The notes: a model not told the origin generated them from the sequence alone. DNA of 64,000 nucleotides from Chalciporus piperatus (GCA_038093975.1 JBBPTG010000067.1:62001-126000); one strand, 5' to 3'; positions 36,270 through 48,286 are shown, numbered from the stretch's first letter. Numbers and translations: made by a program.

Positions 36270-36424
36270 CGTCAAAATCAAGAAGACACTGGTCCAAAAA
36301 GTCATGTGCTAGGTAGATATCATAGGGACTCGAAGACTTACACCATTGACAGCACCATAGCTGCGGATAGAGTGCCAAAACGGTTGTCCAAGGACCCGGT
36401 GAACTCAAACTCTGAAGTTCGCAT
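34614..36424 (-). pseudogene. DUF6534-like multi-helix membrane protein, probably decaying
   Basis: ATG 36422-36424 opens MRTSEFEFTGSLDNRFGTLS and AAMVLSM. An intron joins VVFLILTAQVTLYFWRKP and CDPMWIKG, matching the first helix of the fungal DUF6534 family. ILQALE with CHMTVLSH follows near 36080-36000. The domain's best landmark is at about 35320-35130: DIFIAGSFCYILRR, then MRRLGLVVKRLTRFFIQTGL, then ITS. A degenerate VYATCLMAKL (family: KxYxNSLLAxLN) lies near 34880. Between these islands the frame is broken by stops and no clean splicing was found. The first exon keeps CpGs; the rest falls inside the CpG-free block. Function of the family is unknown. The gene end is approximate. Confidence 0.55.
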
Positions 36425-36714
36425 GATTGGATTGCTCTTAGGCGAAGGAAGGGGGTTGGCACTCTAGGCCGCTGCCTCACCTATTTATCTGTCGACGGGT
36501 GTCAGTGTTGGCGCTGCGCCCATGGCAGTGCGCTCGGCGGTCATGATGATATCTGATTCAGCGTGCACAGGTCACAATTTGGGTGCATTGCAACTCGCAC
36601 AGTGACCTGATTTGTCAGCAGAGTCATCGCGGTCCGAGAACGCAGAACTCAAGCTCGACTTGCCTTTCTCTTTACCATATCCCACTGATTCCAAGTCCCT
36701 TGAATTCCACCATC
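36425..36714. other. divergent promoter of TMA46 and the DUF6534-like gene
   Basis: 290 bases with normal CpG content. No element was identified. Confidence 0.35.
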
Positions 36715-38145
36715 ATGGCCCCGAAGCAACAAAATGCATCCTCATCTTCCAAGGTGAAGGAAGACAAGGTGATCGCATCATTGATTCTTCGTCTCTCTGG
36801 ACTGACTGATCAAGGTTCTTTGCGAAGACCTTCGGCTTGAAGAATGTGCGTACACCTGTCTTCTTGTACGAAGCTACTGACGTTAACGCCGATAGCATTC
36901 GTAGAAAAACAAATCATCCAAGGTCCAGAAGCAAGTGCAGCTGATCCAGGCTCAGGCCGCCGTGTCGGGAAAGTCTAGGGAGGCGCTTGCAAAAGAGAAG
37001 GAAAAAGATATCAGAGCCAAGGCGAAACTAGAAGAGGAAAAGCGGAAGAAAGAGGAAGCAGCTCTACTCAAGCCTGTCCAGACGCAGAAAATACCCTTCG
37101 GTGTCGATCCAAAGACCATTCTCTGTGCATTCTACAAGGCCGGAACATGTGAGAAGGGTACCAAATGCAAGTTCAGCCACGATCTTAACGTTGGCCGGAA
37201 GGTGGACAAGAAGAATCTATACGAAGACAATCGGGAGGAGAAGATGAAAGGTTTGTAGAATACCCTCTGCTCTGCTCCAAGGTTACTTATACGCTGTGGA
37301 ACTATAGACACCATGGATAATTGGGACGAAGAGAAACTGCGAAGCGTGGTGTTATCGAAGCATGGTAATCCGCGGACCACAACGGACGTAGGTGATTTCA
37401 TCCCATCTGGTTGGTCATCCTCATGCTTGCATGCAGATTGTATGCAAATACTTTATTGAAGCCATTGAAACGAATAAGTATGTGATCTCGATAATGCTTT
37501 TAAGTTCGTATCCAACCTGTGCCGCAGGTTCGGGTGGTTCTGGGAGTGTCCGAACGGTAGTGAGAAGTGTCAGTATCGGCACGCTCTACCTCCAGGCTTC
37601 GTCCTGAAGTCTGAGAGGAAGGCTGCCGAGGAAGCTGCGAAAGCCAACACGATATCACTCGAAGAGTTCCTAGAAACAGAGGTAGATCCCTTCATCCGAG
37701 AAATATACATATCTCATTTTGTTCTAGCGGCACAAACTGGGTCCCAACCTTACACCAGTTACTCCCGAGACTTTCGCTCTCTGGAAGAAGACGAGGTTGG
37801 ACAAGAAGGATGCAGAAGCTGAAGCATTACGCAAAGCGAAGGAAACACAGCATGTAGCCGGCAAACACACAGGCATGAGTGGTAGAGACCTGGTGAGTTG
37901 GCTTGTTTTGCGTCTGGTTCGACTGATTGATTAACTTGGATCAGTTCCAATACAATCCAGAATGGTTCGAAGACCAAGGCGAGGGAGACGAGTCTGATGA
38001 CTTTGATTTCAGCAAGTACAGACGTGATGACGAGGAAAGATATGCAGAGCTGAGGGAGATGGAACAAGAGGTCGAAGATCTACATTTATACGAGGATGGC
38101 GATGGAAATGGTGAGGGTGAGGGTGGGACTGGAGGGGATGAGTAA
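36715..38145 (+). CDS. TMA46: CCCH zinc-finger protein, DRG-family regulatory protein (TMA46/ZC3H15)
   Basis: Ribosome-associated partner of the DRG/Rbg GTPases. ATG 36715 opens [18 protein letters not shown]; a [20 protein letters not shown] segment follows two introns. A highly charged helix ([20 protein letters not shown]) leads to the first CCCH finger, [19 protein letters not shown] (C-x7-C-x5-C-x3-H), then [19 protein letters not shown]. The second finger starts [12 protein letters not shown] and, after an intron, finishes with [20 protein letters not shown]. The DFRP region follows: [20 protein letters not shown] and [20 protein letters not shown]. It ends in an acidic, Gly-rich tail ([15 protein letters not shown]) at 38145. 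Family assignment is firm. Confidence 0.92.
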
Positions 38146-38456
38146 TTTGCTATGTGCTTTTCTTCATCGCGAATACACCTACGAGCCCTCGAGTCATTCA
38201 ATTCGAGAATGCATGGCATGGCATGGCATTGTATGCCGTCGGATTGTTGCGTAAATGATCCTCAAGGTTTGTTTTGTAATGAATTCCATGAGGCCAATTC
38301 CGTTCGTTCAAGTTCTTCCGGCTTGTTCATGTTCAACGAAGTTGGTTACACAAATTCAGTGTCCACTCGGTGTCCGCTGTTTGCCTGATACCTTTGACTC
38401 TTTCGTTTACTTCTCGTCCGAATACACCGACCTCTCCTCATCGCGCACACTTCGAA
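38146..38456. other. intergenic, LRR gene promoter
   Basis: 311 bases including the short tandem repeat atggcatggcatggc at about 38214. Otherwise unremarkable. Confidence 0.4.
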
Positions 38457-41135
38457 ATGTCTCGTGTGCCCCATGCCCCATCATCCCGACCGGCGGTCAA
38501 AACCGCTTTGTTTCCGCCCACCACTCGCTCTCGAGCACCATCTCCATCCAAGCCCTCTACTAGCGTGGTATTGTCTCCCTCGACCCCTCGCTTGCGCACA
38601 AAGTCGATTCCCAAGTCACCCTCCAAGTCCGTTCGCCGTCCTCCACCAGATGAAGAGATTCCAGCTTCCAAGGCCGCTCTGAGCATCAAAGATGCCATCG
38701 CTCTGAAGCGCGCAGAGGCCAAAAAAGCATCTGTAACATCCATTGTCAGTGGAGCAGGCTCTAGCTTCGATGGCTTCGACAACTTGGAGGATGCTGTCCC
38801 AGGTGGTAGTCCTACCAAGAAGGAAGTAGACGAGAACATTGACCTCGGTCGGTGGTCCGTCCAAGAGACGATCGAGCGTGCACGGAGCACAGGTATGGGC
38901 TGTAATCCGGCACTGCACTCGGAAAGCTAATCAAACAATATCCTGTCTTCAGGCTCCATCAATCTTGTTTCGCGTTCCTTGCCGTGTCTTCCATCTGCTT
39001 TGTTTGAGATCCACTTGGGAGTAAAACCCGATGCGCTGAAGTCACTGCCTCAGGAACCCCCGCTAGCTTCTTCGGAGGCTCCAGGTCGACAACCTGGACA
39101 ACGCGAAGGTCCCGCGTGGTTCGAAGCACAAGACTTGCAAATACTGAAAGCATGGAACAATGAGATCGTCGAGATCCAACACGAGATATCACTCTTCGGG
39201 TCACTCAAGACTGTGGATGTACGTATACTATGCATCCCTAAGATCTTCGCTAACTCGCGCAAAAGCTACACCAAAATAGGATCTGCGCTCTTCCACACAC
39301 TTTCGCCGACTTGACCGCCCTCACTACTTTAGATCTTTCGCTTAACTCATTAACATCACTACCTGTTAATATCTTCGCACTCCCCACACTCTCCAACTTA
39401 AATCTCTCGCATAATGCTCTTGTCGCTCTGCCGTTCGGTGAACCATTCTCCAGTCAATCTCGTCGATCGCACCAGGGCACATACAGCTCTGGAGGGTTCT
39501 TCGGGCCCGTCATCACCCGTGCCACAGCTCCTTTACCCCGTCTTCTGTTGTTGGATGTCTCATTCAACAAACTTATTGCTTCCGCAATTGACCACAAGAA
39601 TCTACCCTCTAGTTTGTCCAAAGTAGACCTGTCTTCGAACCCCATCGCCTCAGGAAATTCCGACTCTGCGGCTCTCGTACGCGCATTTGGGGGCCTTACT
39701 CAGCTTAAAGAACTTCGATTAGCAAACGCGGACATTGGGGACGATGCGTTTCCCCCTACCCTTCTTGGCGAAAAAATCACTCGGGGGTTCGCTTCACTAC
39801 GCATTCTTGATCTTGAAGAGACTCGTGTTAACGCTGGGGCCGTCACAGCAGCTCTCACTGGCTTGAAGCAGTCCCTCGTGTTTGACATCACTACGGATGA
39901 GCCACCGGCGGGGGCTCTGAGGATCACGGTTGGGAAGAAGGTTCTCAAAGAAGCTTGGGAGATCGAAACTGAGCACAGGACGAGAAGCAGGGGAAGGTCA
40001 ACGGTCAACGGAGGATCGACAAAAGCTTCCGTGGACATGTCTGCACGGGAAGAACGAACAAAGGAAGTTTGGGAGATCGAGGCAGAACAGGGATTGCTAA
40101 CTGAAGCTGGTCGAAGACGTGCAAGAGCTGCTGCTGCCGCAGCAGCAGCAGAATCCTCTGCAACTGCGAGCACACCATCGTCAGAGCCCAAACGAAACTC
40201 CTTCACTGGTATGGGACACCCAAGCTCAGCGTCGAGTTCCTCGTCATCACATTTCAACTTGAGCAATTCTCAATACTACCACGCGGCTACCCAGACGCTC
40301 ACGCTCCCACCTTCGGCGCCAACTACGAGGTCCCATGTGCGCTCGTTCTCTCTCGCCACGCCCGCTTTCAACAACCCAGCCAGTTCAGGCAAGTCAGATA
40401 TTGCCCTCCCAACGCCAAGCCTTCCCATTGGGGCGATATCTGCACAATCGTTTGCACAGACGCTCAAGATCCTAATACTCAGCAATAGGAAACTGGACAT
40501 ATCTGTCTCGTTACCAACTTTCCGGAACGAAGTGGATGCAGGACTCATACCGACCCTCGAAGAACTCATCTTGGACGGTTGTAGTTTTGGTGACAGCGTC
40601 TTAGTGACACGTCCAGTCGAAGGCAGTTCTACGACCCCGACGAAAACGAACGAACCACTGCTACCATTGCTTACGCAACTATTCCCAAGCTTGAGGACGT
40701 TGGACCTGTCATATAATTCCCTGACTTCCGCAGCTCTGCAGAAAGATATCCTCCTTGCACTCATCATGGCGTCGCCACAGGATACCGCCCGCCGGCCGGG
40801 GCTCAGACATCTTCGCCTGCGAGGGAACCACATCACAACGCTCGACGGTTTTCAGGAACTCGCCGAAATATTCAAGGGCAACCGTACCGTCCCCAACTGG
40901 AAACTTGAAGAATTGGACTTGAGGGACAATGAGATTCCTAAGCTGCCAGCAGAACTTGGCTTGTTGCCGTTAGATGTCTTCCTTGTCGATGGCAATCTGT
41001 AAGTTGCTCGGTTGTCTGCGGCATGTAGTAGGGCTCATTGTTTTTCTCTCAAGCTTCCGAATCCCTCAAAGGAAAGTATGGGAGCGCGAAGGAACAAAGG
41101 GCCTGTTGAACTGGTTGCGTGGTCGCATAGAATAA
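38457..41135 (+). CDS. leucine-rich repeat protein (LRRC40-like)
   Basis: ATG 38457 opens MSRVPHAPSSRPAVKTALFP. A basic, Ser/Pro-rich N-terminus (SPSTPRLRTKSIPKSPSKS) is followed by ASKAALSIKDAIALKRAEAK and RWSVQETIERARST. LRRs begin with GSINLVSRSLPCLPSALFEI. They continue in the long third exon: LTTLDLSLNSLTSLPVNIFA, LPTLSNLNLSHNALVALPFG, LPRLLLLDVSFNKLIASAID. A low-complexity insert follows (poly-Ala near 40125-40150, Ser-rich near 40230). More LRRs come at the end: LFPSLRTLDLSYNSLTSAAL, then WKLEELDLRDNEIPKLPAEL. The final exon adds FRIPQRKVWEREGTKGLLNW and ends LRGRIE at 41135. The two-block LRR layout resembles LRRC40 and S. pombe Lrr proteins. Exact role unknown. Confidence 0.88.
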
Positions 41136-42276
41136 GGATCGCGGCAGTCTGGCGATGTATGTAGTAGCCCGAATGCACGCATCCGGTTTCAGCATGGCCC
41201 AAAAGGTTGCAATAATTATATTATCTGATCAGCAGGTGTACTTGAATAGCTGCGCGGGTCGGAGAGGTGCCAAACGAAGGTGTGTACTTGACAAGGAGCG
41301 AAACTGGCAGGAGAGTGTCAGGGCTCAACAGGCTCGCGTTCAAGCGCAGACAACTGATTCTTGACTTCCCTACCGACGATCGATGGAGGGATACATTTCT
41401 GGTGAACCTGAATACCCCGCATGTGGATGGCAAGCCGCTGGCCAGTAATGTTAACGAGCGCGACGCAGAATCTGCGAAAGAATCGAAAAACTCCGTGACC
41501 CCTCACCCCGTAATGAAACTCACGCATTTGCGATGTAATTCAGCGGAGACTGTAAGACTATGAGGTCACGATATTTCTCGATCGCTTCCCCGCTTACCCT
41601 AACAAAGGTAGTAGGGTGATTGAGGACGCCGTGTGAAGCCCATGAAGAGAAGACGGGTTCCTCACCACACTATCGAATCCAACATAACACGTCGCTCAGT
41701 ATGTTCGCCTGAAAGTGCTTTGTTGTGAAGATGTGGGATCACCTGGATGTCTCACTCACCAACAGGAATATAACGGCATTTTGGTAAAGTTCGACGAGAT
41801 ACGCAACTGGAGAAAGTTCTGAATCGAATTATGGCGTTTGAGAGTGAAGCCGAACAGACGCTTCCAGGAGGACGCTGCGGGATGAATATTTGAATGGTCA
41901 TGTAATATCATCAGCCGACCGCAAAAAAACATACCTGACGACCCAAAGTAACCACTGGAACGGTTGGGTTAGCGACCTCATCCAGCGGTGTCAAGGAGTT
42001 ATGGTGAAAGCTAAATGGGAAGGAAAATCAGCAAAGATCCAAAAGCTAGTCAAAATACTGACGAGCTATTAGTTCTCCTCGGAAAGTCCCACTCGAAGAT
42101 CCATACATGCGGACTGAAAGTCGCTGCTCAGTGATTTTATAGGCTCCCTATCACGACTCCGAACTCACAGCCATTTAAACCAAAAGCGTATGCAAGCGAT
42201 GCAATGCAGGAGCTGAAATAGACTATAAACGCCACGAGGAGTGTGATTGTGATTTTCTGCGTTCGACCATACAATA
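41136..42276. other. intergenic before the Helitron 3' end
   Basis: 1.14 kb with short open frames on both strands (for example 41267-41563). None is recognisable. No repeat was found. Confidence 0.4.
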
Positions 42277-43850
42277 CTAGGTTTTCACCCGTTGTGCCGT
42301 TGGCACAGGCAGCAGTTCATGAGCTTCAAAAACTCAAAAATTCTTTTACATTAGCATACAATATTTACAGATCATGATTAGAGAGAACAAAGGCAACAAT
42401 TTAGTTATTCAGTACATTCCTGAGTACCTCTGAATACACTGTATTTACTGTGTTGTTTGTATTTTGGTCAGGAGGAAATGCAACCTTTAGATTTCGAGTA
42501 TTTGTGCAGCGGGAAAGGGCCACATATAATTGTCCATGTGAGAAGACAGGTGTGCGTAGATCCAAACCAACATGTTTGACACTTTGTCCCTGAGCTTTAT
42601 TGATTGTCATGGCATAGGCAAGGCGAACTGGGAATTGTAAGCGACGAAGTGGAACAGGGAATTCATCTTTGTTGACATCCAAGGCAACTTGAGGAATAAA
42701 GACAACATTGTTGTCACCACCTTGTACTCCTTGGTTCTCCTGCCTAAGTACAGGTGGCGGAAATAACGGCCTATTGTTATGGTGATCATTATCTGAGTCA
42801 TCTGAGTCATCAGAATTACCGCGGTCTGGGTCTGGAGCTTCAGGATTAGGCTGTCCTTGGTTTCGAGCTCTATCTTCTTGATAATGATCCTGAGAGAGCT
42901 GATCATTCTCTCTATAAAGCCCACCCCATAATTCCTGTTCGTTCTGTTCTCTATTACGTTGCAAAACAATTGCCTCATCCATTTCTATTTGCTGACGAAC
43001 TCTTTCATGCTCTACCATTGCAATCACCTCCTGTTCCTCTATTTGCTGGTGAACTCTCTGAACCCCATGCTCTTGTTCTCCTATCTGCTGGCGAACTCTC
43101 TGAACTCTCTCTTGCTCCACTACTGCATCTTCTTCTTGTTCTTCTATCTGCCGACGAACTCTGTGAGCTCCATCTTGCTCTGCCACTATATGGCCAAGCA
43201 CCTGTTGCTGAATGTTTGCCTGAGAAACCACTCGCTGTTGCAAACGCTGCTGTTGATGAATACACTCTAGTTCAACATGGTACTGCTCCTGTTCAACATG
43301 CTGTGGTGGTGGTGGGAATGGTGGGAATGGTGGTGATAGAACAAAATTGGGTTGATTTAGAGGCTGTTGCCTATGCCTAGCATTACGGTTTCGAACACGT
43401 TCCTCGTGTGTATGCTGAAAATTGTTCATCAGATTTTGATGATAGTTTACACAGTTTTCACCATATGCTGGTTGCATAGGTGGCAGTGGGAAATCTGGGT
43501 TATGAGGCTGATGATGATGAACACGCCATGCACGTTGAATCTCATGATGTTGCATTGCGGGGTAATCCAGGATACTGATGTACTGGGACAGGAGGATAGT
43601 TCTATGCAAGCATAATTAAAATATGTACAAAATAGCGGAGAATATAATACTTACCAGCAATGCAGGGGGTGCATTATGTGGAGGTGAAGGAAGTTGTGGA
43701 TATGGCTGTCGACGGAATGGTGGAGAACCCAAAACACGTTGATCTCACTCAGCTTGGCGAGCAGTATTTTGAGCCCGTTGTGGTGAGGTTGGAGGAGTTG
43801 ACATAATTCTATCTATTGTTGAGTATACGTAAAAAAGTGGCCGTGGTAAA
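42277..43850 (-). mobile_element. Helitron, internally deleted, with an intact 3' terminus
   Basis: Read on the minus strand the element ends in a 6-base stem hairpin (TGTGCC-AAC-GGCACA, plus 42293-42307). Twelve more bases and CTAG (42277-42280) follow, immediately before a host T. This is the canonical Helitron 3' structure (hairpin then CTRR, insertion at A/T). The internal frame ends with a PIF1-type helicase motif VI. The 5' TC end was not located; 43850 is a guess just upstream of the first coding exon. CpG content is normal, unlike the island at 34.5-36.3 kb, so the copy may be fairly young or unmethylated. Confidence 0.82.
42401..43812 (-). pseudogene. Helitron Rep/helicase remnant (N-terminus fused to helicase C-terminus)
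   Basis: The first exon starts MSTPPTSPQRAQNTARQAE near 43803 and meets an in-frame TGA at 43745-43747. A second open frame (43609-42401) begins within a Gln/His-rich region. It then runs through degenerate charged repeats (EEQE, RVRQQI) from about 43260 to 42990. It continues directly into [20 protein letters not shown], then [20 protein letters not shown], then [13 protein letters not shown], the terminal helicase segment of Helitron proteins. The Rep HUH motif and helicase motifs I-IV are absent. Some 1,000 or more residues expected between the two parts are missing, so the copy cannot be autonomous. Confidence 0.8.
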
Positions 43851-45013
43851 ACCAGGGGTCCAGGTCTCTCAGCGACCCTTCAATCACGTCCTGGCGGATA
43901 TCCAGTCAATCACCAATCTGGACTATCCTAATCGCAACTGAAGAAAACTAACTATTTCAAAACTATTCAACTTTATTTGATGTTACATAGACTCAGCCTG
44001 GGACTGCGCAACCACAGTGGCTCCCAGTCGTCCCTCACAAACCAGGCACGACCCCAGTGTGGACTAATCACTCTCAAATGAGAGGACTGCAAAAATCACT
44101 ATGTATCAAGACACAATTCTGCCCTTCCTAGGGGCTCCTCTAAAGGCAGCGAGGGAAACGAAAAAGAAGTCTTAGGTAATGACCCGAGGCACCACTTAAC
44201 GCTGTGGATCGCGTATACAATGGAATAAATGAGCAAGAGGAGTGGGGAAGTTGAGTGAGGGAGGGAGGGAGGGAGGGAGAAGAGAGATTGGGCAGAGGGC
44301 TTGTGCTACAGTGTGCTGCAGTGCCCGAGCCAGCCCAGAAAGGATCGTGCTGTGCAGCTACAGTAAGCGAGAACGACGGAAAAGGAAAAACCACATGGTT
44401 TTGGCCTCTGCCGACGCAAGCGGCATAAGCGCCGTAAGCGGAGCAAGCGCGAGAGGCGTCGGGTAGGTCACGTGCTTTTTTCGTCGTGCGTTAGTTATTT
44501 GATCCAGGCGCGCAGAACGACCAAAATCGACACTCCCATTTGCATCGGCCGTCAATGAATAGTAACAGGACGGTCTGTAAACACGGAGGGACATGACCAG
44601 AACTGAGGCAAGGCCATGACCCAGGTGTAGGTGAGACATGCCTGTCGGTGTTGGGATTGACTCGTACACCGACACCGACTCAAAATCAGTCGAAGAGCTC
44701 GAGTTACTCACTGCATTCGAACGCAAAGCAAGGGCCCCGGCTACTTGCACGCTGACCGGCCGGACGAGGAGGTTCACGTAGCGGTTCCCGAGAAAGTGGT
44801 ATTTAACCACCGAACGTGGACTCTTCCGAGTATACGTGACTTCACGCGTCGTCATACGCCTCATGGACATTGAACAGCCGAGAGAGCCAACAACGCACCG
44901 ACTTCGCATGATGCTCCCAGTGATTCCATGGCAGGAGAGAAAATGGTTGTAGATTCCAGATCGACTGTAAAATCACGTGGAGGCTTTTCGCCCAGGGGGT
45001 GGTGCTCCTCGAG
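43851..45013. other. intergenic between Helitron and ATM1 stop
   Basis: About 1.16 kb. The part near 43960-44200 is AT-rich and has no frame. A 183-codon minus frame at 44358-44909 has biased composition and no recognisable domain, and it was not accepted. A short degenerate series of taagcg/caagcg units lies at 44414-44456. Confidence 0.4.
44259..44277 (+). other. potential G-quadruplex, five GGG runs
   Basis: Five consecutive GGG runs separated by single A residues. This is a textbook parallel G-quadruplex sequence, located 3' of ATM1 (on the non-transcribed strand for that gene). Confidence 0.7.
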
Positions 45014-47612
45014 TTATGACTGAGCACCACCCTCCGACAAGTTCTCCACTGCTGCTTGTTGGACCCACATATCGTGGTACAAGCCGCCTAGGCGTAATAG
45101 CTCCTCGTGTGTCCCCTGCTCTATGACCTGTCCTTCCTTGAGAACGATGATCAAGTCTAGATTTATGATGTCGTTAGCACCCATTCGTGATGAACCCTAA
45201 CGGATGCACATACCCGCTTCGACTACAGTACGCAGTCTATGTGCAATGAATATACTCGTCCTTTCGTTGTTCAGTAGAGTACTGTTGATACTCTTCATTA
45301 TCTCCGATTCTGTGCGCGCGTCCAGCGCCGATGTCTAGGGAATGAGATGGGTCAACAACAAGATCAAATGGCGTGAAACGATCCGATCCTCACAGCTTCA
45401 TCGAAGAACAATATTGGAGGGTCCTTCAGCAATACACGAGCGATTGCCAGCCTTTGTTTTTCGCCTCCCGAGATCATGAGTCCACGTTCCCCGACAGTTG
45501 TTTCGTATCCGTCGGGTAGACTCATTATGGTATCGTGCATGGATGCCTTGATTGCAGCCGCTTTCACCTCTTCGTCCGTCGCATCGAGGCGTCCATACCG
45601 CACATTGTGCATGATGTTGGAGTGGAAAAGCGGGGTGTCTTGCGGAACGACACCGACTGCCTTACGCAAGCTCTTTATCTGGATGTCTTGGATATCTTGG
45701 TCATCAATGAAAATCCGACCAGATGAAGGGTCATAGAATCGGAACAGAAGCCGGAAGACGGTGGATTTACCGCAGCCGGAAGGGCCAACAATAGCCACCT
45801 TCTTTCCAGCTGGAACAGTGAACGAGAGATCACGGAATATGGGACGGTCGGGATGATATCCAAAATTGACGTTTTCGAAGCGGATTGAACCGCCTTTGAG
45901 CGCCAAGGATTTCGCGTCAGGTTTGTCCTGGAAGCGCGTGAGATTGGAGCCTCAAATTCGTGAATGTTATTTTCTACCTTTGCTGGTTGATTCTCGGTCT
46001 GGAGAGTGAATAGCACTTCCATATCCAGCAAGTTTTGTCGGAGCTCACGATATATGGACCCCAAGAAGTTGAGGGGAAGTGATAACTGGAATATTAGTTG
46101 GTTGACCATAACAAGATCGCCAACAGTCATAGTTCCTGGTTATCGGTTCATTTAGTGAGCAGATCACACACAGCGAACAGCTTTCTTACCATTCATGACC
46201 CCTTGAGCAGCCAAGAACATCGTGGCTGTCAACGCCGACGAGAATATAACGTTTTGGACCGAATTCAAGTACGCCAAAGAAGTGGTGATTTTTACGGACG
46301 ATTTCTCGTAATCCTTGAGATGGGCGTCATACTGCGCAACCTCAAACTTTTCGTTGTTGAAATGCTGTTCGAATGCTTCGTGTCAGAGCCACGTTCACGA
46401 CAAGGGAGAAAGAAATGGGGGACCTTGACCGCCTCATAGTTTATCAGAGAGTCGACTGCCGACGAGGCAGCTTTATTGTCTGCCTTGTTCGCATCCCGCC
46501 GAAACTGCGTTCTGCAGCGGACGTGATAAATTTCGAAAGATGCTTCGAGAGTTCACTCACCTCCAAGAAGTGGTTCGGACAGTAAACCAAGTGTATGCTG
46601 CTAGGGTGGTTGCCGTTATGGCAGCAAAGTCCCACCCAAATTTGTATGTCTTAGAAACAATCAGTGAAAATTCAACAAACAAGGGAGAGTACTCTCACCA
46701 GGATACCGCACACCATAGTTATCTCGAGAGCCGTAGGCGCTATGCGGAACAGGATGGCCTGTAACATAAATGTTATGCCCCTGTAAAGCTGTAAGACAAA
46801 AGACAAGGGGTGAGAGAGGTAAACCACACTTTGTTCCCCGATCAATAGCTCGGGTGAGTCCACCCGTTTGCCTCGAGAGATGGAACTTGAGGTTCAAGTT
46901 GAGCAAATGCTCGAAGGTTTCTCGAGCAACTTTGCGTATCGCACGTTGCCCGATGTTGGCAAATACAGCATTGAGGAGTTCTCCGAATACAGTTGCTCCG
47001 ATGCGCGCGGCGCCATCTGAGAGGGCTGTGAGTGGGTGTCACCAAGTCATTGTCCCTACATACACCCAAGTATGAGTGAGCCAGCAACGACCCACACTGT
47101 GGAGCTAGCCGCAATATCAAGGTTCAGAGCATCGATGACGTTCTTGAATATTTGAGGAACTTGAACGTTCAAGACCTTTCGTAAGACGGTGAAGATAGTT
47201 CGCGTGTAAGGTGGCCTAGCAAAGGTACCTTTCCACCGATCAAGAGGGCAAAGCCGAGAACGACGCGAATGCGAGTGTTCCAATCGTCTTTTGGCCATAC
47301 ATTGCCAATGAGCTTGCGCACAACCATCCAGTCCTTCCGACGTTGTTCTTTGGCAGTGACGTGGCGATCATCCGGCTTTTGAGCGGGTTTTGTGGTGGGT
47401 GTGGTCTGGTTTCGGAGACGACAGGACGTGGAGAACTGTGCGGTCAGTCCTCCTGAAGGGCGTGGGTGGAAGTGGTGTGGGTGCGAGCACAGCTGGGTCT
47501 GCCTTACGCAAAGTTTAGGATGCAGTGGACGGGGTGTGGCGAGCGTTGTGCACGCCCTCGAAATGGCTGAGCGACATTGAGCGCGCGAAACGAGCAATAC
47601 GCCCGCCAACAT
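45014..47612 (-). CDS. ATM1: mitochondrial ABC half-transporter ATM1
   Basis: Inner-membrane exporter of a glutathione-linked sulfur compound for cytosolic and nuclear Fe-S protein assembly and iron sensing. It starts [20 protein letters not shown] at ATG 47612, an Arg-rich presequence. It then reads [20 protein letters not shown] and the first transmembrane region ([14 protein letters not shown]). The membrane domain continues with [20 protein letters not shown] and [20 protein letters not shown]. The ATPase has Walker [10 protein letters not shown]-loop [20 protein letters not shown], signature ISGGEKQR and Walker B ILFFDEA. After an intron it has the H-loop and the end [20 protein letters not shown]. 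The stop is at 45014-45016. The half-transporter layout (membrane domain then ATPase) fits a homodimer. Confidence 0.94.
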
Positions 47613-47756
47613 GGAAAGACTAGGAGAACACCCTCACTCGGTCCTAATCTTGGCATTTAGAATTGACTACGAAATTACTTTATTGGGATGATATTCCTAC
47701 AAAAATGAATCACTTGGACTGACATCATGATCATGGTAGGTGATCCAGCCCTTTCC

Positions 47757-48286
47757 ATGACGAGACCACGGCCAGTCCGCTACCGTGGTTCTGATCCTCG
47801 AGGCCACAATTCAAAGGTAGGGCATGCCAAAATCCTTTCCTCTGAACAGCAATTTCCATTCAATAGGCGCCGGTGCCAACATTCGAAACGCCTCCTGTGG
47901 ACGTTCTGACCCTGCCCACTCCATTCCGCGTCTTGGCTTTCCTAGGAATGCATACCGTGGCCGCCGAAGTGCTGGCACCCGTCCACAATTGTCAACCGCG
48001 ATCGCGGCGATTTCTAGACCAGATGCGCATCCATCTCCGATTTAGATGCTTCCGTCTATCCACACATGTTCAGCCCCAGGGGGGGTTCGTTGATTTCAAA
48101 CGTTTATCCAGGGACTTCCATGCCTCGGGGTATCATTCAGGAGAGCGGTGCCATTACCCAGCCATACAAGTGCCAAAGCTTAAAATGCATATGAACACAG
48201 AGGAAGCGATGAAAACGCTACAGACGAAATGGATGCAAAGTGAGAATGAGTCAGCTACAAGCAAAGGTACATGTAGTAGTACATGA
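47757..48286 (+). CDS. small unrecognised protein
   Basis: Exon 1 (ATG 47757) reads MTRPRPVRYRGSDPRGHNSK and ends at a GT near 47817. An intron of about 50 bases leads to APVPTFETPPVDVLTLPTPF and RVLAFLGMHTVAAEVLAP. A moderately hydrophobic stretch may be one membrane helix, and the basic N-terminus could be a mitochondrial leader. The downstream frame runs to 48286 but becomes irregular after about 48000, so a further intron is likely. It is divergent from ATM1 with only 144 bases between the starts. Function unknown. Confidence 0.5.

Noticed and set aside
39700..40836. Two 186-188 codon minus frames across the LRR gene
   Set aside because: They mirror the Ser-rich and LRR coding sequence on plus; no ATG context or introns of their own.
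44358..44909. 183-codon minus frame downstream of ATM1
   Set aside because: No recognisable domain, odd composition, overlaps promoter-like repeats; kept only as a note.
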